Shown piece after piece: positions 13,532 through 20,668 of a stretch of 43,771 bases of DNA. Each line of letters opens with the position of its first letter. The first letter of the stretch is position 1. Under the pieces are notes generated by a model. It was not told the origin of the DNA. It was given only the letters and a program-made list of their open reading frames with translations, and made no database searches. The stretch spans positions 1 to 43,771 of the IMG/VR virus record IMGVR_UViG_3300047392_000337; one strand, written 5' to 3'. The DNA is from a virus. The position numbers and the translations under genes were made by a program.

Positions 13532-14314
13532 TTATTCCCCCATCATTTCTTTTATTAAATAATGTATTGAAACTACATTATCGTCTTCTGGATGTGGGCT
13601 AATTAAAAGATCAGTAGCCCCCAATTCCTTTAATGATCTTAACTGATCTTTAACGCTATCTTTACTTCCGTATATAGTCCATTGATCAGACCCCACGCTT
13701 TTAGACAACATATTGTTTACAGTTTCGGGAGAGTCATTAATGATAACGCTTAAAGAAAGCATTTGCTTCTTATTACGCAAAAATGAACTGCTATTTATTG
13801 CCTGCTTATGCATATTTAGCATAGCAAGATGTGTGGCATTATATTTTTCAGCCATTAATTTCGTTTCATTAGAATGCCCACCCATTACTATTTCTGAAAC
13901 TGTATTATTAGATAGCTCTAAAAATTTAGATAACCACTCATCTGTATATTTTAAACGCTTTTCTGGTGTATCCAGCTTATCTTTTAGCCATATTAAATCT
14001 TCAATTGAATTTTCATCTTTATGTATGTCGCCAGACACAACATTAAGCATTAGTCTATTTGGAGCTATGCTATAAAAAGCTTTACAAATCATTGCACAAT
14101 ACTCTGGGCTAATAGCATAAGTTCTAATGGCTGGCATATACTTAAACTTATGGTTTAAATCTAAAGCTCTGGCTGCTTTAATCCAGTTATCATCTATCTT
14201 AGAGTGATACACCAATAGAACTGATTCGTAGCCAAACTCATCTACAATATTAGATACATTTTTAAGATGGGAAATACTTGTATCTCCGCCTCTTTCCATC
14301 CAATGAAATCTCAT
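13532..14314 (-). CDS. Luciferase-like flavin monooxygenase (SsuD-related), short form
   Basis: 260 aa against roughly 340-380 for alkanesulfonate monooxygenase. The N-terminus MRFHWMERGGDTS, KYMPAIRTYAISPE and NRLMLNVVSGD are the SsuD/LLM signatures of the flavin-binding barrel, and a distinct C-terminal part (WTIYGSKDSVKDQL...LGATDLLIS) is also typical. SsuD uses FMNH2 and O2 to release sulfite from sulfonates. This one may do so or act on another substrate, and its shorter length speaks for caution. First gene of the radical SAM/PLP operon, leaderless start. Confidence 0.85.
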   Translation of the reverse strand: MRFHWMERGGDTSISHLKNVSNIVDEFGYESVLLVYHSKIDDNWIKAARALDLNHKFKYMPAIRTYAISPEYCAMICKAFYSIAPNRLMLNVVSGDIHKDENSIEDLIWLKDKLDTPEKRLKYTDEWLSKFLELSNNTVSEIVMGGHSNETKLMAEKYNATHLAMLNMHKQAINSSSFLRNKKQMLSLSVIINDSPETVNNMLSKSVGSDQWTIYGSKDSVKDQLRSLKELGATDLLISPHPEDDNVVSIHYLIKEMMGE

Positions 14315-14320
14315 ATATCC

Positions 14321-14349
14321 ATTCTATCATTTATATATTAAAGGGGCAA
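14321..14349 (-). promoter_or_regulatory. Promoter of the monooxygenase/radical SAM operon
   Basis: TTGCCC (14349-14344), 17 bases, TAGAAT (14326-14321), six bases, ATG 14314. The -35 lies inside the stem of the preceding terminator, so termination and initiation share DNA. Confidence 0.55.
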
Positions 14350-14371
14350 GACACAAGTCCTGCCCCTTTAA
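14338..14371. terminator. Bidirectional-looking terminator hairpin
   Basis: TTAAAGGGGCA (14338-14348) and TGCCCCTTTAA (14361-14371) pair perfectly over 11 bp, with an inner GAC-ACAA-GTC stem. It ends the transcript of the secreted protein at 14382-15473. Confidence 0.85.
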
Positions 14372-14381
14372 TCGAAGTTAT

Positions 14382-15473
14382 TTACTTCTTAAGTGCAACC
14401 TTAGCCTTTGGATTCTTGGCGTTCCACTTCTTAGCAAGGGCGTTATACTCTGCCTTGTAAGCTGCTGCTGCAAGATCTGCTGCTGCCTTTGCAGTTGCTG
14501 TTGCTGAATCAGATGCTGCCTTTGCGTCTGCAAGTGCCTTATCTGCTGCAACCTTATCTGCTGAACGTCCAGCCTTTTCTGCTGCAAGAACATTTGCTGC
14601 TGCCTGTGCATCAAGTGCACGTCCAGCCTTTTCTGCTGCAAGCTGTGCGGTAAGTGTAGCAACTGTTCCATTAAGATCAGATACTGTAAACGCTGCCTGT
14701 GCTGCCTTTGTTGGTGCTGTCAATCCAGCAACTGTTGCTGCTGATGTTGCTCCTGTTACAACAACTGTAACTGTTCCAGCAACTCCAACTGCAAGCGAGG
14801 CAGTCTTTGAGCCAGCAACTAGAGTTGTGTCTGCTGTTACTTCTGCTGCTGTAGAAGTAACAAGTGTCTTTGTAATTGTTCCATCTGCAAATGTCGAACC
14901 AAGTACTGTTGCAGTAATTGTTTCACCTGTAAGGATTGGGTTTCCAAATACGTCTGTAGCAGATACAGTTACTGTTGGAATAGTTCCAACTGCTGATGCT
15001 GCTGGGACTGCAACTGCAACATTAGACGCTGCTCCTGCTGTACCTTTAAGGTAAACAATAGTCGAATAAGCACCATTTGTAATGGTAACTGTTCCAACCT
15101 TTACGCTTGTTGTATAAGCATAAACAGTTACTGCTGATCCAGCAGATGTAACTGAAAGTGAAGATACACCAGACGCAATTGTTTTAGGCGCATCTGTTGT
15201 GTGCAGAGCAGTTACAAGCTTAATTGTATCTGATGCTACAAATGACACAGCTGTTCCTGTGTCTGCTGTTGCTGCTAATGCTACAGACGTTCCAGATGTG
15301 ATCTGGTTTGCTGATGGCACTGCAACTGTTGCAGGTGCTGCAGAAGTTGTTGCGTTAGTAACTGTTGCAACCGTGACGGCAAGCGGTGCTGCCGACGAAG
15401 GTGCTACAGAAATTCCAACGATTGCTAAAGCTGCAGCAGTAGCAATTGAGATTTTCTTAAATGAATTCATCAT
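14382..15473 (-). CDS. Secreted Ala/Thr/Val-rich surface-like protein with C-terminal coiled coil
   Basis: 363 aa. Signal peptide at 1-28 (KKISIATAAALAIVGISVAPSSAAP). Residues 30-265 are beta-rich and repetitive with an Ig-like stretch (VTVSATDVFGNPILTGETITATV). Residues 266-345 form an Ala-rich coiled coil with LAAEKAGR repeated twice. The basic end is KKWNAKNPKAKVALKK. Visibly richer in GC than its neighbours. It resembles abundant secreted surface proteins of freshwater actinobacteria, so host capture is likely. AAGGAG precedes ATG-ATG. Role unknown: surface disguise, adhesion or virion decoration. Confidence 0.8.
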   Translation of the reverse strand: MMNSFKKISIATAAALAIVGISVAPSSAAPLAVTVATVTNATTSAAPATVAVPSANQITSGTSVALAATADTGTAVSFVASDTIKLVTALHTTDAPKTIASGVSSLSVTSAGSAVTVYAYTTSVKVGTVTITNGAYSTIVYLKGTAGAASNVAVAVPAASAVGTIPTVTVSATDVFGNPILTGETITATVLGSTFADGTITKTLVTSTAAEVTADTTLVAGSKTASLAVGVAGTVTVVVTGATSAATVAGLTAPTKAAQAAFTVSDLNGTVATLTAQLAAEKAGRALDAQAAANVLAAEKAGRSADKVAADKALADAKAASDSATATAKAAADLAAAAYKAEYNALAKKWNAKNPKAKVALKK

Positions 15474-15512
15474 TCTCCTTATATTAATCCAACTCTTTAT
15501 CGAGTTAGAAAC

Positions 15513-15683
15513 TTAGTGTAGTTCTATTACTTTTACATGAAACGAACACGGATCCCCGCCTTTATCCCATTCTTGCATTTCTTCATCTGACATTGGAGGG
15601 CCATCATGTGTATCACAGAAAACATCTGATATCCATCCTTTATCAAATCCAAATCTCATCCACGCATCAAAATCTAGATCCAT
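15513..15683 (-). CDS. Conserved small phage protein, 56 aa
   Basis: Contains WISDVFCDTHDGPPM and GGDPCSFHVKV, two conserved Cys and two His, a pattern I know from hypothetical proteins of actinophages. Its ATG overlaps the thioredoxin stop by ten bases. Confidence 0.7.
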   Translation of the reverse strand: MDLDFDAWMRFGFDKGWISDVFCDTHDGPPMSDEEMQEWDKGGDPCSFHVKVIELH

Positions 15684-15976
15684 TCTGAAAGCTCCTCAAG
15701 CATTATATGCTTAGGCTTTGCCCCTGTAATTGTTTTGACTGGTTGACCAGATTTAAATAATATCATGGTTGGGATAGTCTTTACATCAAATTCATCCGAT
15801 TTTGCAGGATTCTCATCAACATTTAACTTTCCAACCCATAATCCACGCTCATCAGATATTTCATCTAGGATAGGAGACACCTTTTTGCATGGTCCACACC
15901 AAGGGGCCCAGAAATCAATTAAGACTAAGTCATGTGATTCGATTACTGTGTTAAAGTTTTCGTCTGTTACTAACAT
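15674..15976 (-). CDS. Thioredoxin
   Basis: 100 aa with the WCGPC active site, the Asp/Lys environment (DFWAPWCGPCKK) and cis-proline TIPTMI, full thioredoxin fold length. It reduces disulfides in the cytoplasm and could recycle the phage glutathione peroxidase. AAGGAG before ATG, TAATG overlap with the upstream gene. Confidence 0.95.
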   Translation of the reverse strand: MLVTDENFNTVIESHDLVLIDFWAPWCGPCKKVSPILDEISDERGLWVGKLNVDENPAKSDEFDVKTIPTMILFKSGQPVKTITGAKPKHIMLEELSEWI

Positions 15977-16182
15977 TATTCTCCTTGCAAAGCTTCCGCT
16001 GCTGCATTAAATTTATTCATAAAAGTTTGAATAACCCATAAAGCTGTTTCTCCAGCATTCTTAGACATTGCCTCAGATGCTTCTGGAGTACGATCTTCTT
16101 CTGCCAAACCGTTATACCATTTTTGATAGAGCTCAATTCCAATATCTTGAATAATTCCTTCTAGTACAGTTGTCTTATCCAC
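15976..16182 (-). CDS. Conserved hypothetical protein, 68 aa
   Basis: GTG start at 16182 behind AAGGGGG, overlapping the protease stop by eight bases. Helical, with ELYQKWYNGLAEEDRTPEASEAMSKNAG. No known function. Coupled to thioredoxin. Confidence 0.65.
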   Translation of the reverse strand: MDKTTVLEGIIQDIGIELYQKWYNGLAEEDRTPEASEAMSKNAGETALWVIQTFMNKFNAAAEALQGE

Positions 16183-17122
16183 GAGTAACCCCCTTAATAG
16201 TAGAAGACTGAATGTCTACAAGAGACAAAAGCTTAGGAAACTTTCCCTGTCTACCAGTTGTTGAAACTGCAATAGACTTTAGCTTATCAATAAGCTTCTG
16301 TCCACTATATCCAAATTTTGTAGTTGCATCAATATACTTAGCTGCTGCAACTTGTGTGGCAGAAGAAGTACCTGCAATATTTTTAGAAATATTGCCTGGA
16401 CCAACAGCTTGCAAATTACCTAGGGCAAAGAAATCTAGTAAAACTGGATCATTATTGCTATATGAAGTAATTTCACCAATCTGATCTACCGCTCCAACTG
16501 CAACCACATCTGGGATACATGAGGGCCAATCAATTCTTGAGTAATCACGTGCATTACCAACTGCTGAAAATACTGGGATAGACATTGACATAAGAGACTG
16601 AACTGCTGAAATTGTTCTAGGGAAAGTTGGGCAATACTGTGTACCAGCTTTACCTAGCATTCCGCTGCTTCCCTGTGACATTGATACTGCCTTTACATTG
16701 TACTTTGCAGCATTATCTCTTACCCATGCTAATGCTGCAGAAATAGTTGATTCTCCAGTAGGCTTTCTCAAACCAGCAGCAGTATTACCAATGATCTTAA
16801 CAAAAAGAATCTTAAGATTTGGATTATTGTTAACTGCAGTAGTAGCCATAAAAGTTCCATGGTCAAAGCCGTTAAGATTGATTAGATTTGCTGGCATAGA
16901 TGCAGCACCAGCCCCTTCTTGAAAGTTAGTACTATTTGGACAAAGAGCCCACTCAAGAATGCAAACTTCTCCTACAATCTTGCCTTGAAGACTTGGGACT
17001 GTTGTATCGATTGCTGTATCTAGAATAGCTAGAACTGGTGCATCTGCACCAGATGCCTGCGAAATTGCTACAGGTGATAGAAGTGATAAAGTAAGTACCG
17101 CCGTTATTAGTTTATTGTTCAT
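16175..17122 (-). CDS. Secreted subtilisin-like serine protease
   Basis: 315 aa. Signal peptide 1-27 (ALA/GLY end QASGADA). Catalytic triad D35 (LAILDTAID), H88 (GFDHGTFMA), S253 (GTSSATQ), oxyanion N190 (SAVGN). There is no long propeptide. Four cysteines may form disulfides outside the cell. A secreted subtilase in a phage is unusual. With the surface-like protein at 14382 and thioredoxin in the same operon region, processing of envelope or surface proteins is a reasonable guess. Leaderless start. Confidence 0.92.
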   Translation of the reverse strand: MNNKLITAVLTLSLLSPVAISQASGADAPVLAILDTAIDTTVPSLQGKIVGEVCILEWALCPNSTNFQEGAGAASMPANLINLNGFDHGTFMATTAVNNNPNLKILFVKIIGNTAAGLRKPTGESTISAALAWVRDNAAKYNVKAVSMSQGSSGMLGKAGTQYCPTFPRTISAVQSLMSMSIPVFSAVGNARDYSRIDWPSCIPDVVAVGAVDQIGEITSYSNNDPVLLDFFALGNLQAVGPGNISKNIAGTSSATQVAAAKYIDATTKFGYSGQKLIDKLKSIAVSTTGRQGKFPKLLSLVDIQSSTIKGVTRG

Positions 17123-17128
17123 GCCTTA

Positions 17129-17156
17129 AGTATACTAAATAGAATCAGGTTGTCAA
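17129..17156 (-). promoter_or_regulatory. Promoter for the leaderless protease transcript
   Basis: TTGACA (17156-17151), 16 bases, TATACT (17134-17129), six bases, ATG 17122. The TGA stop of the upstream gene lies within TTGACA. Confidence 0.75.
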
Positions 17157-17308
17157 GGCCTATCTTTGTACCATTTGCCAGAGTCTAAATCTAACTTATT
17201 ATTATTCTTTTCTACAACTTCATGCAGGATCACAAAAACTGTTTCCATAAGCAAAGTCAGAGCCTCAACCTTAACCTCTAATTCTTTAATTCTTTTAGAA
17301 TTCTTCAC
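17153..17308 (-). CDS. 51-aa coiled-coil mini-protein
   Basis: GTG start at 17308 overlapping the previous stop by 14 bases. KRIKELEVKVEALTLLMETV is a short coiled coil, and the end LDLDSGKWYKDR is a recurring tail in small phage proteins. Function unknown. Confidence 0.65.
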   Translation of the reverse strand: MKNSKRIKELEVKVEALTLLMETVFVILHEVVEKNNNKLDLDSGKWYKDRP

Positions 17309-17681
17309 TATTTGCCCTATCTATTGGTGTTGGTGCAGTTGCCAAACTTCCGCATTGCAGGCACTCCATATCTAAAAAGTAATTAGATATTTCATAGTCT
17401 GAGAAAGTTACTTTCAAAAGCCAAACTTGGGAGCCACATGGGCATGCATGAGTAGGTGTTCCTCTTAGATCCATTGCTTTATCATAGTCAATAGGTGGGA
17501 TGTAGTTTGGATCGCTTTGAACTATTGACATTATGGCGTCTTGAACTGCTTCTTCGTACTTGTCTATATAATAAAAACCAACTTTGAACCTTTTGAAAAA
17601 CATCCTCAAAAAGAAAGACAGTAGCACTATGCTAGTTATTAAAGACAAGATGAATGCAATTTTCATATTATCATTATACAT
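17295..17681 (-). CDS. Membrane-anchored protein with CxC...CLQC metal site
   Basis: 128 aa from ATG 17681 (TAATG overlap). A second start, Met6 at 17666, lies six bases after TATAAT and could be used from its own promoter. One N-terminal transmembrane helix (IAFILSLITSIVLLSFFLRMFF), then a cytoplasmic part with THACPCGSQVW and MECLQCGS, a zinc-ribbon-like site. Unknown function. It follows the proteasome-like gene. Confidence 0.7.
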   Translation of the reverse strand: MYNDNMKIAFILSLITSIVLLSFFLRMFFKRFKVGFYYIDKYEEAVQDAIMSIVQSDPNYIPPIDYDKAMDLRGTPTHACPCGSQVWLLKVTFSDYEISNYFLDMECLQCGSLATAPTPIDRANSEEF

Positions 17682-17701
17682 TAAATTTGAATGTATGTAT
17701 A
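17673..17701 (-). promoter_or_regulatory. Possible internal promoter for a leaderless start at 17666
   Basis: TATACA (17701-17696), 17 bases, TATAAT (17678-17673), six bases, ATG 17666. It overlaps the end of the upstream coding region. Confidence 0.5.
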
Positions 17702-18238
17702 GGGTGCAGCTACGCTCATATTGAATTCAGTTGCTGCTTCCAATGCTGCTTTTATTCTAAGCTTAGGGTTCTTTTGATTTTTAGTAGCATGAAGTGCACC
17801 TAAAGCTAACTGGCCACCGCTTCCTTCTGCCATATAATTAAACACACTTTCTCCAACGTGAAAGTCTTCATCTATAGTAAAGATTCTACCTTCTACTCCA
17901 ACTATAAAAATACCGCCAGTATCTTCATCTGAAGAAGATCCAATACTGCCATAACCACCGTCTTTAAATGCTTGTTTAACTGAATCTATGAACTTGGTTC
18001 TCATGAACTTATCTAGTCCAGAATTAGTTTTAGTTGGTGTGTACTTTGGAGGATTCCATGAGTACTGAAGGATCTGGCCCATTCTGAATGAATCCGTAAA
18101 AGCAATTCCATACTGACCAACTTTAAAACACTTGGGTTCTTTTCTTGATATGATCCACCCAGTTTTATCATCTGATGCGGCGTGATCGGAACCCATATAT
18201 ACAGTCCCATTTTGGGCAATAGCAACTATGCATGTCAT
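17681..18238 (-). CDS. Proteasome beta-subunit-like Ntn hydrolase
   Basis: 185 aa. After Met comes Thr2 (MTCIVAIAQNGTVYMGSDHAAS), the expected N-terminal nucleophile once Met is removed. Then KCFKVGQYGIAF, FRMGQ, GIFIVGVEGRIFTID and GSGGQLALGALHA match the 20S proteasome beta/HslV fold. No partner ATPase is seen. Possible roles are a self-compartment protease, processing of phage proteins, or modulation of the host actinobacterial proteasome. Leaderless promoter upstream. Confidence 0.85.
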   Translation of the reverse strand: MTCIVAIAQNGTVYMGSDHAASDDKTGWIISRKEPKCFKVGQYGIAFTDSFRMGQILQYSWNPPKYTPTKTNSGLDKFMRTKFIDSVKQAFKDGGYGSIGSSSDEDTGGIFIVGVEGRIFTIDEDFHVGESVFNYMAEGSGGQLALGALHATKNQKNPKLRIKAALEAATEFNMSVAAPYTYIQI

Positions 18239-18244
18239 GTTTTT

Positions 18245-18273
18245 AGTATACTATTTTAAAAATTCTTTGTCGA
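18245..18273 (-). promoter_or_regulatory. Promoter for the leaderless proteasome-like gene
   Basis: TCGACA (18273-18268), 17 bases, TATACT (18250-18245), six bases, ATG 18238. Confidence 0.75.
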
Positions 18274-18282
18274 TTTTGGTTA

Positions 18283-18588
18283 TTATTCGTGTTCAAAATG
18301 AAGGTCTACATGGCCTAATTTAATTAAAGATTCTTCTAAATCGGCTTTTACATGGATTAATTCTTGAAGAGCCTCATAGTATTTATGCTTCCACTCGTCT
18401 AAATCTTTTTCCAATTTATATAATTTAATTTGCAAATCCTTTAACTCAATTAAAAGACCATCATGCATTTTTTCTGCAAGCCTGACCTTTTCTTTTTTCT
18501 TTTCTTTTTTGTAGTTAAATAGGACGCCAACTAAACCGCTGGATACAGCAGCTAACATCGTTATTGCTAATTGTGTTAGATTAAACAT
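18283..18588 (-). CDS. Membrane-anchored coiled-coil protein
   Basis: 101 aa: N-terminal hydrophobic segment (AITMLAAVSSGLVGVLF), a basic hinge (NYKKEKKKEK), then a long coiled coil (LIELKDLQIKLYKLEKDLDEW). Layout like small phage proteins suspected of lysis or membrane roles, not diagnostic. TATAAT inside the palindrome GGTATAATTATACC (18593-18606) lies just upstream, so the leader would be only a few bases. Confidence 0.7.
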   Translation of the reverse strand: MFNLTQLAITMLAAVSSGLVGVLFNYKKEKKKEKVRLAEKMHDGLLIELKDLQIKLYKLEKDLDEWKHKYYEALQELIHVKADLEESLIKLGHVDLHFEHE

Positions 18589-18592
18589 TATA

Positions 18593-18606
18593 GGTATAAT
18601 TATACC
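18593..18606. promoter_or_regulatory. 14-bp perfect palindrome containing -10 boxes on both strands
   Basis: GGTATAATTATACC reads TATAAT in both directions. It may be the -10 of the gene starting at 18588 and also an operator. No good -35 is visible on either side. Confidence 0.4.
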
Positions 18607-18619
18607 TCAATAATAATCT

Positions 18620-18856
18620 TTATACGAGAAGTTCTGAGGCCTTTATTTCTTCTCCAACATATTTTTTCTTAGCAATATATTCTTTAACAGCTTCATGCCC
18701 ATGCTGTCTTCCAGTTAAAATAATGGTCCATCTTGGCTCAAACTTATTAGAAATGCATGTTTCGCACATAAGCAAGTTAATCGGTAGCAGGCTAGATCTC
18801 TTTAAATTAAGTTGCGCCTTGCTTTTATTACAGCAATAGCATAGTACTTTGTCCAT
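18620..18856 (-). CDS. Conserved phage zinc-binding protein, 78 aa
   Basis: CYCC near the start and CETCI mid-protein bracket a zinc site. EPRWTIILTGRQHG and YIAKKKYVGEEI are conserved in a group of phage proteins of unknown function. TAATG overlap with the upstream gene. Confidence 0.75.
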   Translation of the reverse strand: MDKVLCYCCNKSKAQLNLKRSSLLPINLLMCETCISNKFEPRWTIILTGRQHGHEAVKEYIAKKKYVGEEIKASELLV

Positions 18857-19050
18857 TAATTTTCCTCTTTATTTATAATTGTGATTTCATTTGAAACAAT
18901 AAAATCCTCTGTATCAAAAAGCTCAATAACTTCTTCAAATCCGTCGTGGTACTTTATAGTTGACATATAGGCCCCATAAGAGACTATCACGCCATATCTT
19001 TGTTCTGGTATGATATAAACAATTGATGCAACATCATTTTGTTCTTCCAC
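18856..19050 (-). CDS. Conserved hypothetical protein, 64 aa
   Basis: GTG start at 19050 chosen because GGAGG lies nine bases upstream. The frame stays open to 19113 but that would overlap the upstream gene by 80 bases. Beta-rich (SIVYIIPEQRYGVIVSYGAYMSTIKY) with an acidic C-terminus. Probably a small SH3-like or regulatory protein; not identified. Confidence 0.65.
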   Translation of the reverse strand: MEEQNDVASIVYIIPEQRYGVIVSYGAYMSTIKYHDGFEEVIELFDTEDFIVSNEITIINKEEN

Positions 19051-19357
19051 CTGGCTTTCCCTCCAACTCGACTCGTACCCCGTATGATTCCAGGATATTT
19101 TTAACCATTTCAATATACTCTATAACTTTTACTCTCATACTGCCGTCGTACTGTGCAAAATTATTTTCATATAATCTTATTGCTAAAAACTCAGGATATT
19201 TTACTATATCCATTTGTAAGTCGTGTGCAGGGCTTTTAAGCTCTCTCACTTTTTTTGCCATTTCTTTAGTGTAAAATACTGGCTTATTGGCTTCCCCAGT
19301 CCATTGATTAATTCCATATTTAAAATGATCTTTATTTTTATCTATGAAGTTAGCCAT
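19034..19357 (-). CDS. Conserved phage protein, 107 aa
   Basis: Contains HDLQMDIVKYPEFLAIRLYENNFAQY and a C-terminal VELEGKPGGR. The motif MDIV.YP.FLA.R.YE.N also occurs in hypothetical actinophage proteins. Overlaps the WhiB stop by eight bases. No function assigned. Confidence 0.7.
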   Translation of the reverse strand: MANFIDKNKDHFKYGINQWTGEANKPVFYTKEMAKKVRELKSPAHDLQMDIVKYPEFLAIRLYENNFAQYDGSMRVKVIEYIEMVKNILESYGVRVELEGKPGGRTK

Positions 19358-19658
19358 GTAAAACCTTTATTCTTTTATTTATTTCTTTTGTTTTATGTGA
19401 ATTTTTTGATTTATCTGGTGTACCAGAACTTAAATAAACTCCACCCCAAACGCCATAGTTGTCTGACTCAACACCATACTTATAGCACATAGCTATTACT
19501 GGACAAGACATGCATGCCTGGTCTATACTTTTTGCTATATTGGTATCTGTTTCATATAAATCAAAAAACAAATTAGTTTCCATGCCAAGGCATAAAGCTA
19601 GGTCTTGCCATTCAAAAGAATCTTTATCTAAACCTAGGCTATTTAAAATTTTTGACAT
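19350..19658 (-). CDS. WhiB-family Fe-S transcription factor
   Basis: 102 aa from ATG 19658; an earlier in-frame ATG at 19688 would overlap the upstream gene by 50 bases. Four cluster cysteines C23, C49, C52, C58 (ALC, CMSCPV, MCYKYG) and the turn GVWGGVYL are diagnostic. WhiB proteins occur only in actinobacteria and their phages, bind 4Fe-4S, sense redox or NO, and regulate promoters with SigA. With the redox enzymes here it could tune phage or host transcription, or act as superinfection control as in mycobacteriophage TM4. Confidence 0.93.
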   Translation of the reverse strand: MSKILNSLGLDKDSFEWQDLALCLGMETNLFFDLYETDTNIAKSIDQACMSCPVIAMCYKYGVESDNYGVWGGVYLSSGTPDKSKNSHKTKEINKRIKVLHG

Positions 19659-19872
19659 ATTGTGATGGTAGCTTCCAAAGCCCGTCATTAGCTATTGCAA
19701 ACTCTTCTGCAATACCCCATTGATTTTTTCTGAATAAACCTTTTTTATTTGTAAAACCAGAGTTATTCTTCTTCCATATCACAAGAGAATAATTATCCCA
19801 AAACAGATCCAAGTTATTGGACTGAGATTTTTTCATTAAAATCTCAACTCCTAGCTCAGTTAGATTAAGCAA
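19639..19872 (-). CDS. Conserved hypothetical protein, 77 aa
   Basis: TTG start at 19872 with AGGA upstream, 17 bases after tRNA-Leu, so read from the tRNA promoter. Motif GLFRKNQWGIAEEFAIANDGLWKLPSQYVK resembles other small phage proteins (DGxWxLP). Function unknown. An ATG at codon 13 is an alternative start. Confidence 0.6.
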   Translation of the reverse strand: MLNLTELGVEILMKKSQSNNLDLFWDNYSLVIWKKNNSGFTNKKGLFRKNQWGIAEEFAIANDGLWKLPSQYVKNFK

Positions 19873-19888
19873 TCTATTTCCTATCTAG

Positions 19889-19972
19889 TACCCATAGTCG
19901 GATTTGAACCGACACTCCAGTGTTGGAGGCAAATTTTAAGTCTGCTGCGTCTGCCGATTCCGCCATACGGGC
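19889..19972 (-). tRNA. tRNA-Leu (anticodon TAA)
   Basis: 84 bases with a normal long variable arm (CTCCAACACTGGAG), acceptor GCCCGTA/TATGGGT, anticodon stem GCAGA/TTTGC with loop CTTAAAA. CCA not encoded. First element of the whiB transcript. Confidence 0.95.
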
Positions 19973-19986
19973 ATGGTGCTAATACT

Positions 19987-20015
19987 ATTATACTATCACA
20001 ATTTGGACATGTCAA
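19987..20015 (-). promoter_or_regulatory. Consensus promoter for tRNA-Leu and whiB
   Basis: Perfect TTGACA (20015-20010), 17 bases, perfect TATAAT (19992-19987). Start expected about eight bases before the tRNA. Confidence 0.9.
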
Positions 20016-20159
20016 CTACTTTTGCAATATTTTTATAATTTTTACTGATTTTATCTCATCATCAACGTTAAAGATATCTGATATATAGTCTCTAGCATCT
20101 TCTACCGAAAATGCCTCCACCTCAGCAGATATCTCTAACTTGATGTTGTAATTATTCAT
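20016..20159 (-). CDS. 47-aa conserved small protein, leaderless
   Basis: ATG 20159 lies six bases after TATAAT. Sequence YNIKLEISAEVEAFSVEDARDYISDIF followed by DDEIKSVKI matches a recurring small phage protein with VEAF..EDARDY. Its stop abuts the -35 of the tRNA-Leu promoter. Confidence 0.7.
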   Translation of the reverse strand: MNNYNIKLEISAEVEAFSVEDARDYISDIFNVDDEIKSVKIIKILQK

Positions 20160-20165
20160 ATAGAT

Positions 20166-20171
20166 ATTATA
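20166..20171 (-). promoter_or_regulatory. -10 box for a leaderless start at 20159
   Basis: TATAAT six bases before ATG. Only a weak -35 (TAAACT at 17 bases). Confidence 0.5.
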
Positions 20172-20181
20172 CCATTTCCTG

Positions 20182-20496
20182 CTATTTTAGTTTAGAAGAT
20201 CTTACTTTATCTGAAAGTTGGCGTTCTTCAACCTCAACATCGGCCACTGTCTTAGCGCCCTTGTCTACTGTAGAAAATGCAGCATTAATTTCATCTGCTG
20301 TAAGCTTTCCGTCATCCATAAAAGCACGAGCTAATTTTTCAACAACTGCTGCTACTGCTGTTAGGCCAGCTACAGTTATTGCTTTTGCTGTTGAAATTCC
20401 TGCAATTGCTCCTGCTCCAATTACTGCTAGACCATTTGCTGCAAATACAGCTACGATTCTCATTAATATATTTTTTATATTTTTTACGCTATTCAT
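20182..20496 (-). CDS. Small hydrophobic protein, holin-like
   Basis: 104 aa with two hydrophobic segments (residues about 11-35 and 38-52: IVAVFAANGLAVIGAGAIAG and ITVAGLTAVAAVV) and a charged C-terminus (DDGKLTADEINAAF). This hydrophobic-then-EF-hand-like layout is common in actinophage membrane proteins near fibre genes and may be a holin. It pairs with the membrane mini-protein upstream. The endolysin is 7 kb away. Confidence 0.55.
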   Translation of the reverse strand: MNSVKNIKNILMRIVAVFAANGLAVIGAGAIAGISTAKAITVAGLTAVAAVVEKLARAFMDDGKLTADEINAAFSTVDKGAKTVADVEVEERQLSDKVRSSKLK

Positions 20497-20497
20497 T

Positions 20498-20668
20498 TTA
20501 TTCCTCGTTTCTATTTCTAATTGAATATGTTATTATCCATATAACTAAAGTCATTATAATTGCATATCCAACTATTGTTTTTGCTGATCCGTCTAGAACT
20601 ACCCAAGCAATAAACATGCCTAGGAGAGTCCAAAGTTGATCTATTATATCTTTGATTAACTTCATCAT
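20498..20668 (-). CDS. 56-aa two-helix membrane protein
   Basis: First ATG at 20668 overlaps the upstream stop (ATGA) with GGAGAAAGCC before it. Two hydrophobic helices (LWTLLGMFIAWVVL and TIVGYAIIMTLVIWIITY) and a charged end. Second candidate holin or antiholin. Confidence 0.65.
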   Translation of the reverse strand: MMKLIKDIIDQLWTLLGMFIAWVVLDGSAKTIVGYAIIMTLVIWIITYSIRNRNEE

